Source: Leptasterias polaris (lineage: Eukaryota; Echinodermata; Asteroidea; Forcipulatida; Asteriidae). From it: a DNA stretch of 64,000 nt. Location: positions 558,001 to 622,000 of the forward strand of contig JAZGTN010000052.1 in the NCBI GenBank assembly GCA_037783415.1. Reading direction: 5' to 3'. The position numbers were made by a program, and so were the translations under genes. Positions 33,708 through 47,300 of this stretch are shown here, piece after piece. Under the pieces are notes generated by a model. The model saw only the letters and a list, made by a program, of their open reading frames with translations. It had not been told where the DNA came from and searched no databases. Positions within the stretch are counted from its first letter, which is position 1. Each line of letters begins with the position of its first letter.

Positions 33708-36010
33708 AATTGAGTTCTGTGTGTATGAAATGAAATATATTTAGAGACTATACTTCTATATTTAACATAAAGTATTTTTCTTTACTATAACAGAATATAT
33801 GTTTAAGTGTAAACTTCTGGTGATAAACCGAGGGGTAGGCTGTTTGGGTAAGGGAGAAAAAAAGACTATTTTCATTGTCATTTTTTGAAAAAAAAATATT
33901 GGGACATCTGAAAACTCATCAAAATATTTCGTTGAGAAAAGAGTCAAGGTTCCTCTCCATTCGTACTTTCACCGAAATTTCACCAAAAGTGTAGTTTTTC
34001 AGTAATTAACCTCCATTTTTCCCTGTTTTTTCATACATTTATCAAACTTACAAGGAACTAGAATATGAAATACTGATGATTTTAGTTCCTTTCCCTTCGA
34101 AAGTAGCGCACTCTTTACCCGCCGCTTGTCGAGTTCTGTAGAAAAACTGTACAAGTCGGGAATCAAATTGAGAGTCAAACTAAAACATTTTTCCACAAAA
34201 AACAAACTTCTCTACACACGATTATTATTATTATTTTTTTCAAGAGTTTTCATTTGTAATGTAATAGTTTGGTTTAAGCAAACTCTTCTAATGCTGAATG
34301 TGTCTTTTATAAAGACTGCATACAGTGATGGTGCCGGGAGTTACAGAATATATCAGGGTTCTCATTGGTGTCCTACGGTAACACCTTCCGAGAATGACTT
34401 CACCAACTACTTTTGTGCGAGGGGTAGGGTGGGGAGAGGGGCGGTAAAACTGCTGGGTCGTTGCATCATCTGCACACACTTCAGCAGGGTGAACATAAAT
34501 TCCCGATATGTGGCAGCGGGAATCCGCCCATTCTCTCACACACTCTTTGCCTCTTCAACAGAAGTACCTCCCAACCCCCTACCCTCTTCAACAGAAGTAC
34601 CTCCCAACCCCCCTACCCTCTTCAACAGAAGTACCTCCCAACCCCCCTACCCTCTTCAACAGAAGTACCTCCCAACCCCCCTACCCTCTTCAACAGAAGT
34701 ACCTCCCAACCTCCCAACCTCCGAAAAATCCTCTAAAGCATACTTAAGATTCCCAGAACACAATGAAGACACAATAGGAAGGAAGGGGTTGTACACTTTG
34801 TCGTATATTCAGCACCAAATGACATTACATGGTTGGAATCACAAAAATACACTTGACCTTTGTGTGATTTGACCTCCAAATGGTTACTGGCAGGCAGTGT
34901 CTATGTCTTCCAGCCGGGATCTGGAATAATATATACACATTTTGAGCGGTTTCAAGCATAGTTAGTTGCAAAACTAGGGTTAAAATTAAGGATTCATTGT
35001 ATTTTTTACCTGTAAAAAATAGCAGTAGGATTTTATGGTTTGGATTATGTTTGTAAAAAGACCAATAAGTGAAAACTCAGGACTAAATCATGGAAATGGT
35101 TGGATGATGTATGCGCAGATATGTTTTCTTGTTTATGTTTATTTAATTTTTTCACAAATTCTTGTTTCAAATTCCAGTGATTCTTTACGATGTTGCAGCC
35201 ACCTTGTTTTTCACCCATTCAATAAAATGAAAACAAACTAAGGGGCCTTTTCAACTCTTGGCATTTGATGTTGCATGCTGCTCAAAAATTAAACCGCCCC
35301 ATGAGTAGAAAGAAAAATAATCAGGCCTCCTTTTTCTGTATTTATGAAACTTAGTGCTCATAATTGCCGTTTCACACGGGGAACAAGACCAAGATGGCAT
35401 CAACACAGTAATTAAGGTCTATGGCCGTTTTCAAAACCACAGCTTGAGCAGTGTGCTTTCCTTATGGTGCTTCAAACAATGGGCAATGGAACACAAGCTG
35501 TGGTTTTCAAGATGGCATAGGTGTACATAGAAGTTATAACCATTGCATGATTAACAACAATTGATTCAACTGTCATAAAGCCTTTATAGAGAACAAGCTT
35601 ACTAGTAGCAGCAGTTTTACTAACATTCCCACGCTGTATGTTACCTTGATCTTGATTTAAATAACCTCACAACAAACCCTTCAAAATGTTACTAGAAGCT
35701 GTTGTAGGAGTTGTGACTGTCTGTGATTTCATATTAAACATTTTTGCATATAGTCTTAAATTTACATTTTAATGATATTCACACAAAATTAAATTTGAAA
35801 GGATGTTGACCTTAGAATAAAATGTGTGAAATGCAATGTTAGGTTAAGAGTTCCGATAATATATGTAAATTTTGTCGAAGGAGCAGCTCGTGTGTAAATA
35901 TTCATTGCTGACAAGTACAGTGAACTTTATGTTAATGTCAGGTAAACTTTACTTTGAACGCAATGGAAATAGAATATAAATAAAATAAGTTTTAAATTTA
36001 TCTTCAATTT
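33708..36010 (+). other. Probable 3' UTR and 3' flank of SPSB3
   Basis: No further coding exon is seen after the SPSB3 stop. AATAAA words occur at about 35220 and 35980; the latter, followed by a GTTGTTTTTTCTTGT stretch, is a good candidate for the cleavage signal. A 34-bp minisatellite at 34553 makes long but meaningless open frames here. The UTR length is an inference from poly(A) signals. Confidence 0.5.
34553..34710. repeat. 33-34-bp minisatellite, five copies
   Basis: Five head-to-tail copies of a unit containing CTTCAACAGAAGTACCTCCC and CCCCCTACCCT; the first is 33 bp and the following ones 34 bp. It is CT-rich on the plus strand, within the likely SPSB3 3' UTR. The repeated Ser-Thr-Glu-Val-Pro-Pro reading is a by-product of the repeat. 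Confidence 0.95.
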
Positions 36011-37453
36011 GTGTTGTTTTTTCTTGTATAATTTTTACCAACAAAAACCATTAGAGATAAAAATTGAAGATTTTGAAATCCCTCCTGCACATGTATCTGC
36101 TGATGAAGTATAATTTTATTAAAATAAACCACATTCAAATTTAGCCATCTTAAGTATAAAAATTACTTGTTTATTTGCATTTCAAAAATAGACAGACATA
36201 CATACACACGTTGAAAAACCAAAATGGTCAACTTAAGTATCGGCAGAAATGCTTTATACAATAGACAAGAATTTATGAATTGTTAACAAACTTAATACTT
36301 TCTGAGTAGTATCGACACAATATGGGCTTCTTTTTACTAACAAAAACAAGAGTATTTATTTTTAACATTTCATAAAATAAAAAAATAATAAGTTATCGTG
36401 TACGTACACGGGAAGTCAGATTTTTTGTTTATTCATGTGGCGGCAATACGCTTCCGTATATATGAGTTTGACTCCATGAAAATAAGAAATGACGCAAGTA
36501 GCACCAACTTATTAAGTTCAAGCTCAAGAGAGTTGTCATTCTACCATTCCCAACCTACCATGCTGTTTTTGTTGTGACGCTATAATGCTGCCGAGTTCTT
36601 TCACACCAACAGTCTACACTGTTTGCTGCCCTCTAGTGCTGAGGCTTTACCAGGTTCCTGCTTAACCGTTTAGAGACCACTGTGACCACAAAATGCTTCA
36701 TGACCCAAATAACCTGACGTCCATTTCAATGCTGTTTGTTATGCCTTTTTGGCATGTCCACATGAGTTATCTATTGTAGTGTGCGTAATAAGCCATGTGG
36801 CGTCGACATGCTTTTCCACATTTTGCACGTGAAATTTAACTCCAAGAATGGCGAGCATGGCAGACAGTTGCCATGTGTGTCAATAGACCACTTGCATAAC
36901 AGCAACGCTGCCGGTACGCTGAGATCATGTGCATGTTTTTATGCACCAAGAACAACTAGTGTCCAATGATCTGCCTCCTTTTGCCTCCGTGAGGGCACTG
37001 TTTGAAAAAGTGACATCATATGCAAGGGCTGCAAATGACTGCAGATTTGACCTACTTCCACTCGACGTCCTCAACTGATATTGCCCAATGTTTTCAAAGT
37101 TAACCTCAGTAGATACAATTCTAAAACAACTGGGTTTTTTTCCCCCCCCCCAGATATTTTCCCTACTAAAATAAAACAGTTGAGTGAAAAAAAAATCAAC
37201 AATGTTAGGCATTGGGTATATGGTGATGATTTTACAGATATGAATGGTGTCTAGAAAGTTAAATAGGTAAAGTAAAATTCTACTTAAACACACACAAATA
37301 AAACCCTAGCAGGTGTTAAAAAAATTGTAATGTTGATCGGGTCGCTACTGCTTTGCTTGGAAAAAAATAATTCCTCACTGTGGTACTCTTCACTACCCTC
37401 CAGAAGAAATGTCACCTTCCAACATGGTTCAGGAAGAAACTGTTACTCACAAT

Positions 37454-37757
37454 AGCCCTTTTCACACTACTCTATTCCCCTGGGGCAACCCCAGGGGATA
37501 ACGGCCAGACCTTTCCCACTTGGATCACTTTACCCGGCAATTGAGCATACCCCGGGGAATAGCCACCCCTGCTCTGGAGTAGGGGTAAGCGGTAAAACCC
37601 TGGGGTATTCTTGAACAGCCACTTGGAACCCCAGGGAATAGGGATCTAGGTGGGGACAGTGTGAAAGTGTGCTGGGGTAACTGTGGGGTACAAACACTCT
37701 TGGGGCCTCTCCGGGGCTGTATTTCACGGGGATAAGAGATACAGTGTGGAAAGGGCT
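37454..37757. mobile_element. MITE with AGCCCTTTTCACACT ends
   Basis: The left end AGCCCTTTTCACACT is mirrored by AGTGTGGAAAGGGCT on the right. The interior is rich in CCCCTGGGG and CCCTGGGGTA palindromic words. It is probably related to the element at 16063 by ends and content. Confidence 0.75.
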
Positions 37758-38015
37758 TTTATCTTTGTGTACCCAAATAAGACTTTAAGTCTTTTAGTTT
37801 TCTTCAAAATGATAAACACATAAGTGGCAAGTCATACAATTGAACTGTCAAATACCCAAGTCATCGGTCAAAACAGTATCCAGGCTTAACTAAAAAAATA
37901 AGTTAATTCATCAAAAAGGTTTATGGACATGATTGTGACACTGTTGTTTGAAATAAATGTGTACTAACTTTGGTTGCCAATAATTGTATCATTCTTCTCA
38001 AACAGTTATCTCATT

Positions 38016-38232
38016 TTGTTGTGTCAGTGTAACAACGTTGTTTCTCGATTGTGCCACACTGTCGTATCTCGCATGAAAACTCTCCGTGCAAAAACGTTGT
38101 AACTCTGCACCTGATAGTTTTGTGTGGAAATTTGGGATATGTTAAGCAAGATATGATATTTTGACACTGGCAAACGCGCATGAAATTACGTATATTTTAG
38201 GAGATACTAACAAAGTTACACTGACACAACAA
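38016..38232. mobile_element. MITE with TTGTTGTGTCAGTGTAAC ends
   Basis: The left end TTGTTGTGTCAGTGTAAC and the right end GTTACACTGACACAACAA form a perfect 18-bp inverted repeat around about 180 bp of non-coding DNA. It sits 69 bp beyond the FOXRED2 stop codon, hence probably inside its 3' UTR. Confidence 0.85.
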
Positions 38233-38300
38233 TTTACAAATTCATGATCAGTTGTAAAATCCATATGTAAGTGTTTAGTGTAGTTACTTTTTTAAAAAGG

Positions 38301-41300
38301 TTATTTATGAGCCCAAACAGGGCTGGTCTCTGCAGCGTCCGTCTGAAATCTGACTGCCATCAAGCGGGACTGCATTTCAGTGATGTGACTCCAGTGGATG
38401 TCGTTGCCCTCTAACCCTTGACCTTTCATGTAGTACTCCTGGCAGGACAGCGGCAGTGCGTCATGGGTCATAGCCAGCTGGAAACAAGTGGTGTCAAAGA
38501 AGTAACGCATGTCACGTCCCAGGCAGGATTCAAGAAATCGACGCAGGATAAGGATATGACTGTGTGGGGCGAAAAATATTTGGAATATATTTTCAAAGAA
38601 TTGTCGAAAATCATATCTGGTATTGTATAAAGGTTCAGAAGTATTTCATCAGTGTGAAAAATCTGATGAGCCTTTACTGCCACCTTGCATCTCAGTCTCC
38701 AATAACACTACGCACTAATGACGTCAATTGCTCAAAATACCCGGATGCCAGACAAACTTTTTACCACTCATGCCATCACCACATCAGCATAATAGACCGC
38801 AGTAGTACAGTACATGCAAGTAAACATAACACACTGACAATGGCTGGGAAATGTACGTGCGCGTACATCAGTGAAACCTTATCTGAGACCCGGGTACTTG
38901 CGTGACGCCACCATATTGAGCTTCTATTCTTAGCACTAGTGCAGAGTGCTATTGTATTGTTCAATACTTTCCGTCACAGTAGACTGTTTGTGACAATAAG
39001 TTTTATGCGGATTTTAACTTTGAGGAACAAATTTTGTCAGCTTCACAAGATTAGACCAAGGTGTTACCCGAGATCGCCTTTCCAGAATTGGAGACAAAGT
39101 TAATCAAACTTTGGATTCAGTGACGTCACCGGACACCTTGGCACTGTGCTGACAATTGAAATCCTGGTGTTTAACTCTACAACATACCTGACAGGTGCGG
39201 TCCAGTCAGTCAGAAAGTCTTCCACGATGTGATGGAGACGGTAGGGAACAGGCAGAATGTCCTTGGGACCTAAAGACATCATGTCTTGGGCTGATTTGCA
39301 TGGAGAAGAAGATGTAAAAAGGATGAAAATATGGTAGCAACCCAACTTCAAAGTTATGCATTAAACAATTTGAAAGCTACCTATAAACTTTGGTGCTTGT
39401 GGCAGTTTCATGCAACTACTGTCTACCTTCCCCACCCCCCCAAAAAAAAAAAATATTGATATATATAAAAAAAAAAAAAAAACTTTATAAAAAATAAATA
39501 AAAGAAATTAACAGTTTGTATAGGCCTATAAGAGTACGAATGTAATACCACAAGCCTGATACTTTTGGATGCATAGGTGGCAATTGCCCTCCTGCCCCTA
39601 GCCAATGTCTTGGTGCCCCTTGAAATGTTCGAGTAGAAATTTCCCTCAACGCGGTCCTCAATAATAAGAAAAAACTGCCTTGCCCTTACAAGAACAAATT
39701 TTAAATCAAGGGCCAAATTTTTATCCAAACTTTATAGAGCTGCTAATAAACAACCAAATAAGTAAATATATAAAGAGTAAATGCTATTATACTTAGTAAC
39801 AATAATAGCAACAATGATAATAATACAAATTTGTCAAGCGTCATCTATCTATTACCAAACATTTTCTGAGGCAGGGAGAATTAAGATAAAAGAACAAAAG
39901 AAAAACATACATTACAAAATATTTCAAACTACAAATATAAAGTACACACTGTATGTAATCAAGAGCATAATAGTATAGTGAGAGAAGTTTACATTCAATA
40001 ACAAAATCAAGTGGATAAACACAATACATGTAGAGTCAGTCTAAGCAAAGCTGAACAAATTTGTTTTAAGCAAAACAAAAATGAAGCAAATACAAATACT
40101 GGGCGACTGTCCTGTTTGTGAGTGGGATATAATTCTCATCAGAAATATGATGAGCTAGTTTTCCTTTGAGGATTGATGTATGAACATTTCTTTTTTGGAC
40201 TTGCCTTTTTTTCGGTAGGTTTTGCAAAAGACTCAGTGTCTTTTCTCAGAATTATCAGTTTCTGTCACAAGCCTACCAATGATGTTTAATTTGTGTGTGT
40301 GTGTGAAAAATACTCACAACATATACAACATACAAGCCAGTTTGGGAGCCATAAGTAGTAACAAAACTTGTGGCAGTGCAGCATGTGACATATTGACTTG
40401 TCAACAGCATAGTCTAAGGCTATAGCCGAATTCTGCGGCTACAGCTACTGCAAGGACTGTTGCTAAGGGTGTTGCTAAGGATTGCCCATACTTCAACGCA
40501 TGGTGATGAAGAGAAATCAGCCGTAGTCATAGCTGTAGCCGCTAATTTGGACACAGCCAAAAACACAGTGGTAATACAACACAGGGTGAAGAGTAAATGC
40601 ACACAGATTATATGGTAGAGGTTAATCCACACTTTAGTTCATTAGTTCAGTGTATTTCAATAGTTTCAAAATCAGAAACAATATTAATGGCAAGTTAAAA
40701 GATATGTAATTATTTTGATAAGGCTGAAATAAAGAATAAGTATGGAAAGTTGATGAAGCACAGCTTGTAAGGGTATGGGCCCCTGAGCACGCATGTGCCG
40801 GCATTGAGCCCAGACGGGTTGTTTAAGGTTTTGAGCAAGACACTGGGGAGAAAAAAGGCCCTTGATTGACAGGTGACCGGGGCCCAATTTCATGGCTCTG
40901 CTTACCGCCGAATTCTGCGCTTGCAATCACCATTCTCCGCTTACCGAGCAAGGGTCGAATTTCTGCGCTAGGTGTGTAAGCGTAGAATGCCTAGTAACGT
41001 GGACTACGCAAGTGCACAAGCAAAAATTCCCTGCTAACCCGTGAAATACGCTTGACGTAACCGCGGAATTCCCTGCTTTCGTAAGCGCTGATTCTTTGCT
41101 CACGGTAAGCAGAGCCATGAAATTGGGCCATGAAATGGTAGGTCTCAATGCACAAGCTGCTAACAGCTGAAGTAGTTACACAATACAAGACGCTTGAAAC
41201 AAACGAGCAGAGAGAAAAAAACAAAACAATTGACAGTTCAGCAATCCATGACAACAAATGGAACATCTATCAACAATATGAACTCCACAGAGTAGCCTGA

Positions 41301-44300
41301 AAAAACCCCACATGTTTTTAATATATTTATTTATATATTTGTTACACACATTCCAACAGCGCAACTAGCGCCACAGGATGAATTGGAGATGATGAAGACA
41401 TGTTCAGTTATAGATGTGGGAGGAAAAACCCCCAAATGGGGGAAAACCCTCGCATATCTGGTAGGAGGGATTAAACACCAAATCCACATACAAGCCTCCA
41501 GTCTGAGGTGGGATTCAAACCGGGGTCCACAGAGGTGAAAGGCAGGGAAAGAAACCACTGAGCCAACCTGATAGAGGGACTTTTGAGATACAAATACAGA
41601 GAGACTTTTGGAAGCTTGTAATTGATAATTTAGAGAATTCCAAAAAATTCAAGGACCAGAAAATGGTGGCTCAGGAACGACCCCTAGTAGTACAGCCAAA
41701 CTTTGTGTGCTGTGATATCATGTTACCCATGGAGGCCTAGTGGGTGACTTATTATAATCTCTACTTACCTGTGGGTAAGGCACGGTAGTAATACAACACA
41801 GGGTGAAGGAAATTGGAGAGATGGGCAAGCTCTGGATCTGTTGTAGCCCTCTGTGGACCAAAGATATCCTTCCCGGGACCTGTAGGGAAAAAACAAAAAA
41901 ACAGTAGGGAACTATTACCAGAATTCAGCACTATGCATTCTACATGCTGTGGAAACCATTTAAAGGCTAAGTATACCTTTGGTTTTTGGAAGCGTCCGAT
42001 AGTTTTAATCCTATATAAAATGTTGATTTATGCAATACAGCTAACCTGTGAAAATTTCATTTCAAAATGTGGTTGCGTTTTTGAACTATCGCCGAAAATC
42101 CGGAGCGAATATGTACATGCAGGAAGACTAATCCCTAATAGGAATACACAATCTGAGAAGCGTTTCTGACAGAAACATTTCTCAGATTCAAATTTTGGGG
42201 CATAAAAAACTGGTATATTTTTACGTAACCACAAAACTTTGAAGTGAAATTTTTATCAAAATGCTTTATACTGTCGAGAGCTGCTGTAGGCTTCTAACTA
42301 ACGTATACAGACCCTTTAAGACACTGTGCAAAATCTGTTGGAATCATGGCCTGGGTGTTCATTTAAACCAGCAGGGTCAAATTTACTTGAATAATTTGGG
42401 GTTAACCCTTTCAATACCATTGTCGAGTTTACTCGACAGTGCGCCGTGTAGTGCTTCCGTACCAATGTCGAGTTTACTCGACACAAAAAGCAGCGGCGTT
42501 TGAGAGCCTGTAATTATTTTGTTTGGCGCCCTCTGCTGTTGACCTTTATATAGACGGGTAGCTTGTTTATCGAGCTTCACAATGGTGTGTATTGTATAGG
42601 GGGTCGCCATTACGATATTCCGAGAAAAATTACATTGCATGCAGCAGTACTTCCAGATTTCACGCTTCCGTTTTTCCGACAAAAAATCACCATCATGGCT
42701 GTTCGTGACCTGGAGGTTTTGGTTGAAATATTTGTCGTAAGTGACTTCGAATTGGACTCGGAAATATCTGAAGAAGAACCTAGTGAAGATTCAGATGAAA
42801 CTCGTGATGTTTCGTCGCCAGGCACGTTCAATTATTACAACTATCCTGACGATATACCGGTAGCTGGACCGAGCACGGCACCCGTTCAACGCCGTGTGCT
42901 TGGGCGTGGACCCGGCGGGCCTCGACCCATTCGTGCCGATCGAGGTGACAAAGGACATAAAGATAATGTATACAAATTTGACATCATATAAAAGGTAATT
43001 TCATAAGCTACAAATTGTATGCATAAAGTTTTTCCACAAAAATATGTCTTCACACAGAAAATCAAGATTGAAATTTTTTTAACACTGCACGTTGCTTTTT
43101 TTGTGTGTGTGTGTGTGTGAAAAAATGCGGTACACAGCAGTGTGACCCCTATAAAAAATGCGGTATTAAAAGGGTTAAAACAAAGGAACACTTACTAGAG
43201 CAGGACTACATAGCTCAGTTTGCAGAGTCCTGGCACGAAAAAATCCGGTGGTGGCAGGTTCCAGTTCTGCTCTAGTCTGTTTTTCTTTGTTCAACCCCAA
43301 ATTATTAAAAATTTACCCAGTCAGTTTTCCTTGTTGTGTATTTGATGAATTGCATTTTAATATTTAACTGATTTTTGTTCTATTTCATTTATACCACTTA
43401 CAGGCTTCTCCCCAGGATTTTTCAAAATGTTGATGAACTTTGAATCAAAATGATCCTCCCAATGTTTTCACTGGATTTTTGTTTTGTTTTGGAAGGTCTG
43501 CTGTATATTCTGCAGCATTTTTAATTGTTTTACTTCATAATTATTGTGAATTTGATCTTAAATTTGAAAAAGAAGACGAAAAAGAAAATATATATATATA
43601 TATTTTTTCTTTTTCTTTATTTACACCTGAGAGTGAGACAAAACTTAACATTTGTAACTTGTTTTGATTCCATTGCAATTATTATTACAGAAATTCTTGA
43701 CCGCGCTGAGATAGAAGACAAACCAATTTATAGTCATCATCAAAATTCTGTGAAATTCTGGGACAGAATTGCCGCCTACACAAGTTAAAAAGTACACCCC
43801 AATCCTCCACTCCTAAAACTAATAAAACAATAATGACCTCTTAAAACGAGATCACATAAAAATACATAAATCCACTTATCGGTTTCCATCATTCCACTGA
43901 GTAATACTACAAAGCACAGAGATCATCAAATATTTACTTCCTCGGCAAACAGCCTTGCCAGTTTGTTTTTTTCTCTGGACTTCTAAATCCGTATTCTCCG
44001 AGGGAAAAAAAAAAGGGAGGATTTTGGAAAGAGCCTGGAGTCATCCACCCCCTTTATTCTGATGATGCCTCTGTACACAATCTCAATCAGCATGGTAATT
44101 ACAATGCCGGGTGATTACCTACGCCTGAAGCTACCTTTCCCAAACAGTGCACTGTGTGGATTCATGTCAACATAATACACAGCGGACAAATTGCCTCTGG
44201 GAAAACCACAACAAGAAGGAAGAAACGGTCGGTTGGGTAATTACAAATCTCGTTTAAGCAAAACTCATTAAGTTTGAATTCTTCTCAATAGCGCTGGTTT

Positions 44301-47300
44301 TGGTCAACGGTTGTCTATTCAGTGACGTTATCCCTTGGTTTTTGTTAAACTAAATTGGTTTTTTTTTATTCCTGAGAGAAAAGTACAGCTGTATTTGAAG
44401 ATGTTTTTGATCACATGATGATATTAATAAAAATATAAATTGTCTCCGTTGGGAATGCGGTATATTTGTATTTGAAAATGTTTCTCTGACCACGTGATAA
44501 TATTACTATGATCATAAATGTTCTCCATGTCAAAATACTTTCTTGAGAGGAAGGAAAGTTTTGATTGAATATACTTTTGGATTGCAAGATGTAAATAACA
44601 CCTTCATGAGATCCCCATTAAAATCAAATAAAATGAAAGAACACACCACCCTCATTGAATAGAATCGTGTGCTTTCAGATGTCTGAGAAAAGCTTGATGC
44701 CTGAAGCCTTTCTCAGATTCAATTTTTGGGGTGGAAAATTACCGCTGTCTCTAAAACTACATTACTTCAAAGGGTGTTATTTCTAACAATGTTTTATAAA
44801 TATCAACAGCTCTCCTGTACTCTTTACCAAGTAAGTTTGTATGGACTTTTAAGATTAAAAACTACCAGAATAAAAAGTTACTATTTGATGAATAAATATT
44901 ACTAAATATAATTTCAGTGTTGTTTCAACTATTTTAATATTTATACACAGACAATGTATTTGTTTTTACCTCCAAAGCAGATTATCGAAAAAGAGTGCTG
45001 AAAAGAGGCTTGTTTGAGAAATATGCAAACGGAAACTACAGTTTTAATTGGCAAGAAGTATCTCCCACCCCAGACAAAAATGGTACACCGCCTTGTGCCC
45101 TCGCCTACAATTTGACCCTAGTTTCGGCACTGGGGACAATGCATGATTGCTTTTGGAAGACTGAAATCATTGCCATCCTCTCCTTTTCAACCTGTGAATA
45201 CTTCCTATAGACCCCTTGCATATGACGTCACACTCTAAAAAAGCGCCCTCACTGAGGCCAAAGGAGACAGATCATTAGACGATAGGTGTTCTTTGTGCGT
45301 AAAAACGTGCGCGTGACCTCAGTGTCCGTGTAGCGTTTCGCATTATGCAAGGGGTCTTTTAAACCAAATCACCCGACGTCGTCATCACAATAATCTTGGT
45401 TGCACCATTTTGGGAGGTCATTGACCCCATGTGTTATTCAGTGTAGTGCGCATTTAAGGCGAGGTGGCTTTTATTGTATCTTTCTTGATCATTTTGCCTA
45501 TAAAAAAGCATAACGTAAAAACGATGACCCTACTTTCAAATGCTACTGGACAGGAAGTCTGAAGGGTAGTTGAATGATGTAATGCATTTATAACAAAAAA
45601 ATCAATTAATGTACTGCCACATTTACAATTTTTTCTTCAGAGCCTCGCTTGGGGTCGATTTCACAAAACTCTTCCTAACTTAGGACTAGTCCTAGGCAAT
45701 GCTAAGAGATAGGACTAGTCTTAAGTTAGGAAGAGTTTTGTGAAATCGACCCTTGATGTGACATTCGACACACTATAAGCTCTCTTCAAATTACAGCGTT
45801 AATGCAAAAGTCCACAGCCAAGCAAGATTAAATCCCTACCTACAGAGCTTCCTGCCGTACTCTCTGAAGTCGAGATTTGTCACTTTACACTAAAGCAGAG
45901 CCATTACACTGCTTTCATGTCTTATCTTGTCACTTTATCACAACATAGTTTCTGTTACAGCTAGTTATTAAAAGATGGACCAGACATTAAGCTGCAAGGA
46001 CGCTTAGCACTAACCACTACAGACTGAAAAATCCATACCTGTCCATAAACAGGGAAATAAAACCTGTGGCATGTTTTTCAGAACACCTTTCTCCATGTTC
46101 TTAAAACCACTTCTACAAGTGGCCGATTTAGTTTCATACCAGCTTCCATTCGATTCAATGATTTATTTATGTCGATTGCCATGTAAAATAACCGCGCTCT
46201 GATCAGCCGGAGCTGCTGTTCTTCCCAGTTGTCTACGTTACACTTTACTTTTGCCCCGATGCACTTACTGACAAGTCTAATCAATCACCGGCTGAGATAC
46301 AGTTTCTACAAATGTCCCGCTCCTATTGAAATAGTTCAAATTAAATTCCACGATTTATTCATAAAACGCAAACATAACAAAGTGCACTCAGCCAAAGCTT
46401 TTACCTCCACCATTTTCTCTGCAAAGTGTTCCTTTCAAAATCAATTGAATATATAGACGGACTTTACAGTTAAGTGACAAATAGGACACTCTCTCATCAT
46501 TTCAGTAAATGGGTCCAACCCCAAGTAAAACGGATACTCTATATTTGGAGTTCTGGAGAAACAGAGCTCTTCAGTGGCATTCTACATAAGTAAAGTTTTC
46601 TTCGTTCGAATTCAATCATTTTTGGTTGAACAAAGAAAAACTGACTGGAGCGGAACTTGAACCTGTGACCTCCAGATTAACATGCCCGTGCTATACCAAC
46701 TGAGCTATCTAGCCCTAATGTTCTGTAAACATCTTCGTTCAGGAGGGGGGGGGGGGGGGTGCCAGTCAGAAGCCATTCAACATGTAACTGCCATGTAGCC
46801 AAGGATCTCACCAAAGTTTATGATACAACCTGGGAAGCAGCAGCCACAGGATCCCCTTAAGGGGATGCAACTTTTTATTTCAAATATCAAGTAAACCAAC
46901 CACAAGGGAAACTGACTGGGCAAATTAAAAAATGTACCCAGTCCCTTGTTACTTCAAATTACTGCAAATAAAATCATGACTCAAAAAAGTTTTGGATAGT
47001 AAGCAAATTGTCTGTACAAGTAACTTTTGATGTCCGATCTCAAACGTCAAACATTTTTCAAATGAAGTATTTCCTGCTTTTTAGTGGTGTGTTTTAGGAA
47101 GTGTTAGTTATTGAAATTTATCATGACTTGAGAACATTTCACGGTCTTTTAAATGTTGTAATTTGAAAGTGCAACAAATTTCTAAAATGGTCTCTTGTTT
47201 CAAACCAAGCAGATTCTTCTCAAAGGTTCTTGAGTCAAAACGTGAGGCCATGAACATTTTTGTTGTTGCATTATATACTACAAGTTAGTTTGGTCGGTAA

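Larger units (their letters stand above)
36011..38300. other. Convergent intergenic region, probably including the FOXRED2 3' UTR
   Basis: The region between the two converging genes holds MITEs at 37454 and 38016 and otherwise AT-rich DNA. Minus-strand AATAAA words (seen as TTTATT) occur near 36171 and 36355 and could end the FOXRED2 transcript. No protein-coding stretch was recognised. Confidence 0.5.

Noticed and set aside
34126..34872. Open frame of 248 residues with repeated Ser-Thr-Glu-Val-Pro-Pro units
   Set aside because: The repeat part is the 34-bp minisatellite read in one frame; the rest has no family signature and lies in the likely SPSB3 3' UTR.
44995..45210. Open frame of 71 residues inside the FOXRED2 intron
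   Set aside because: No recognisable domain, antisense to FOXRED2, and its end runs into the MITE at 45209.
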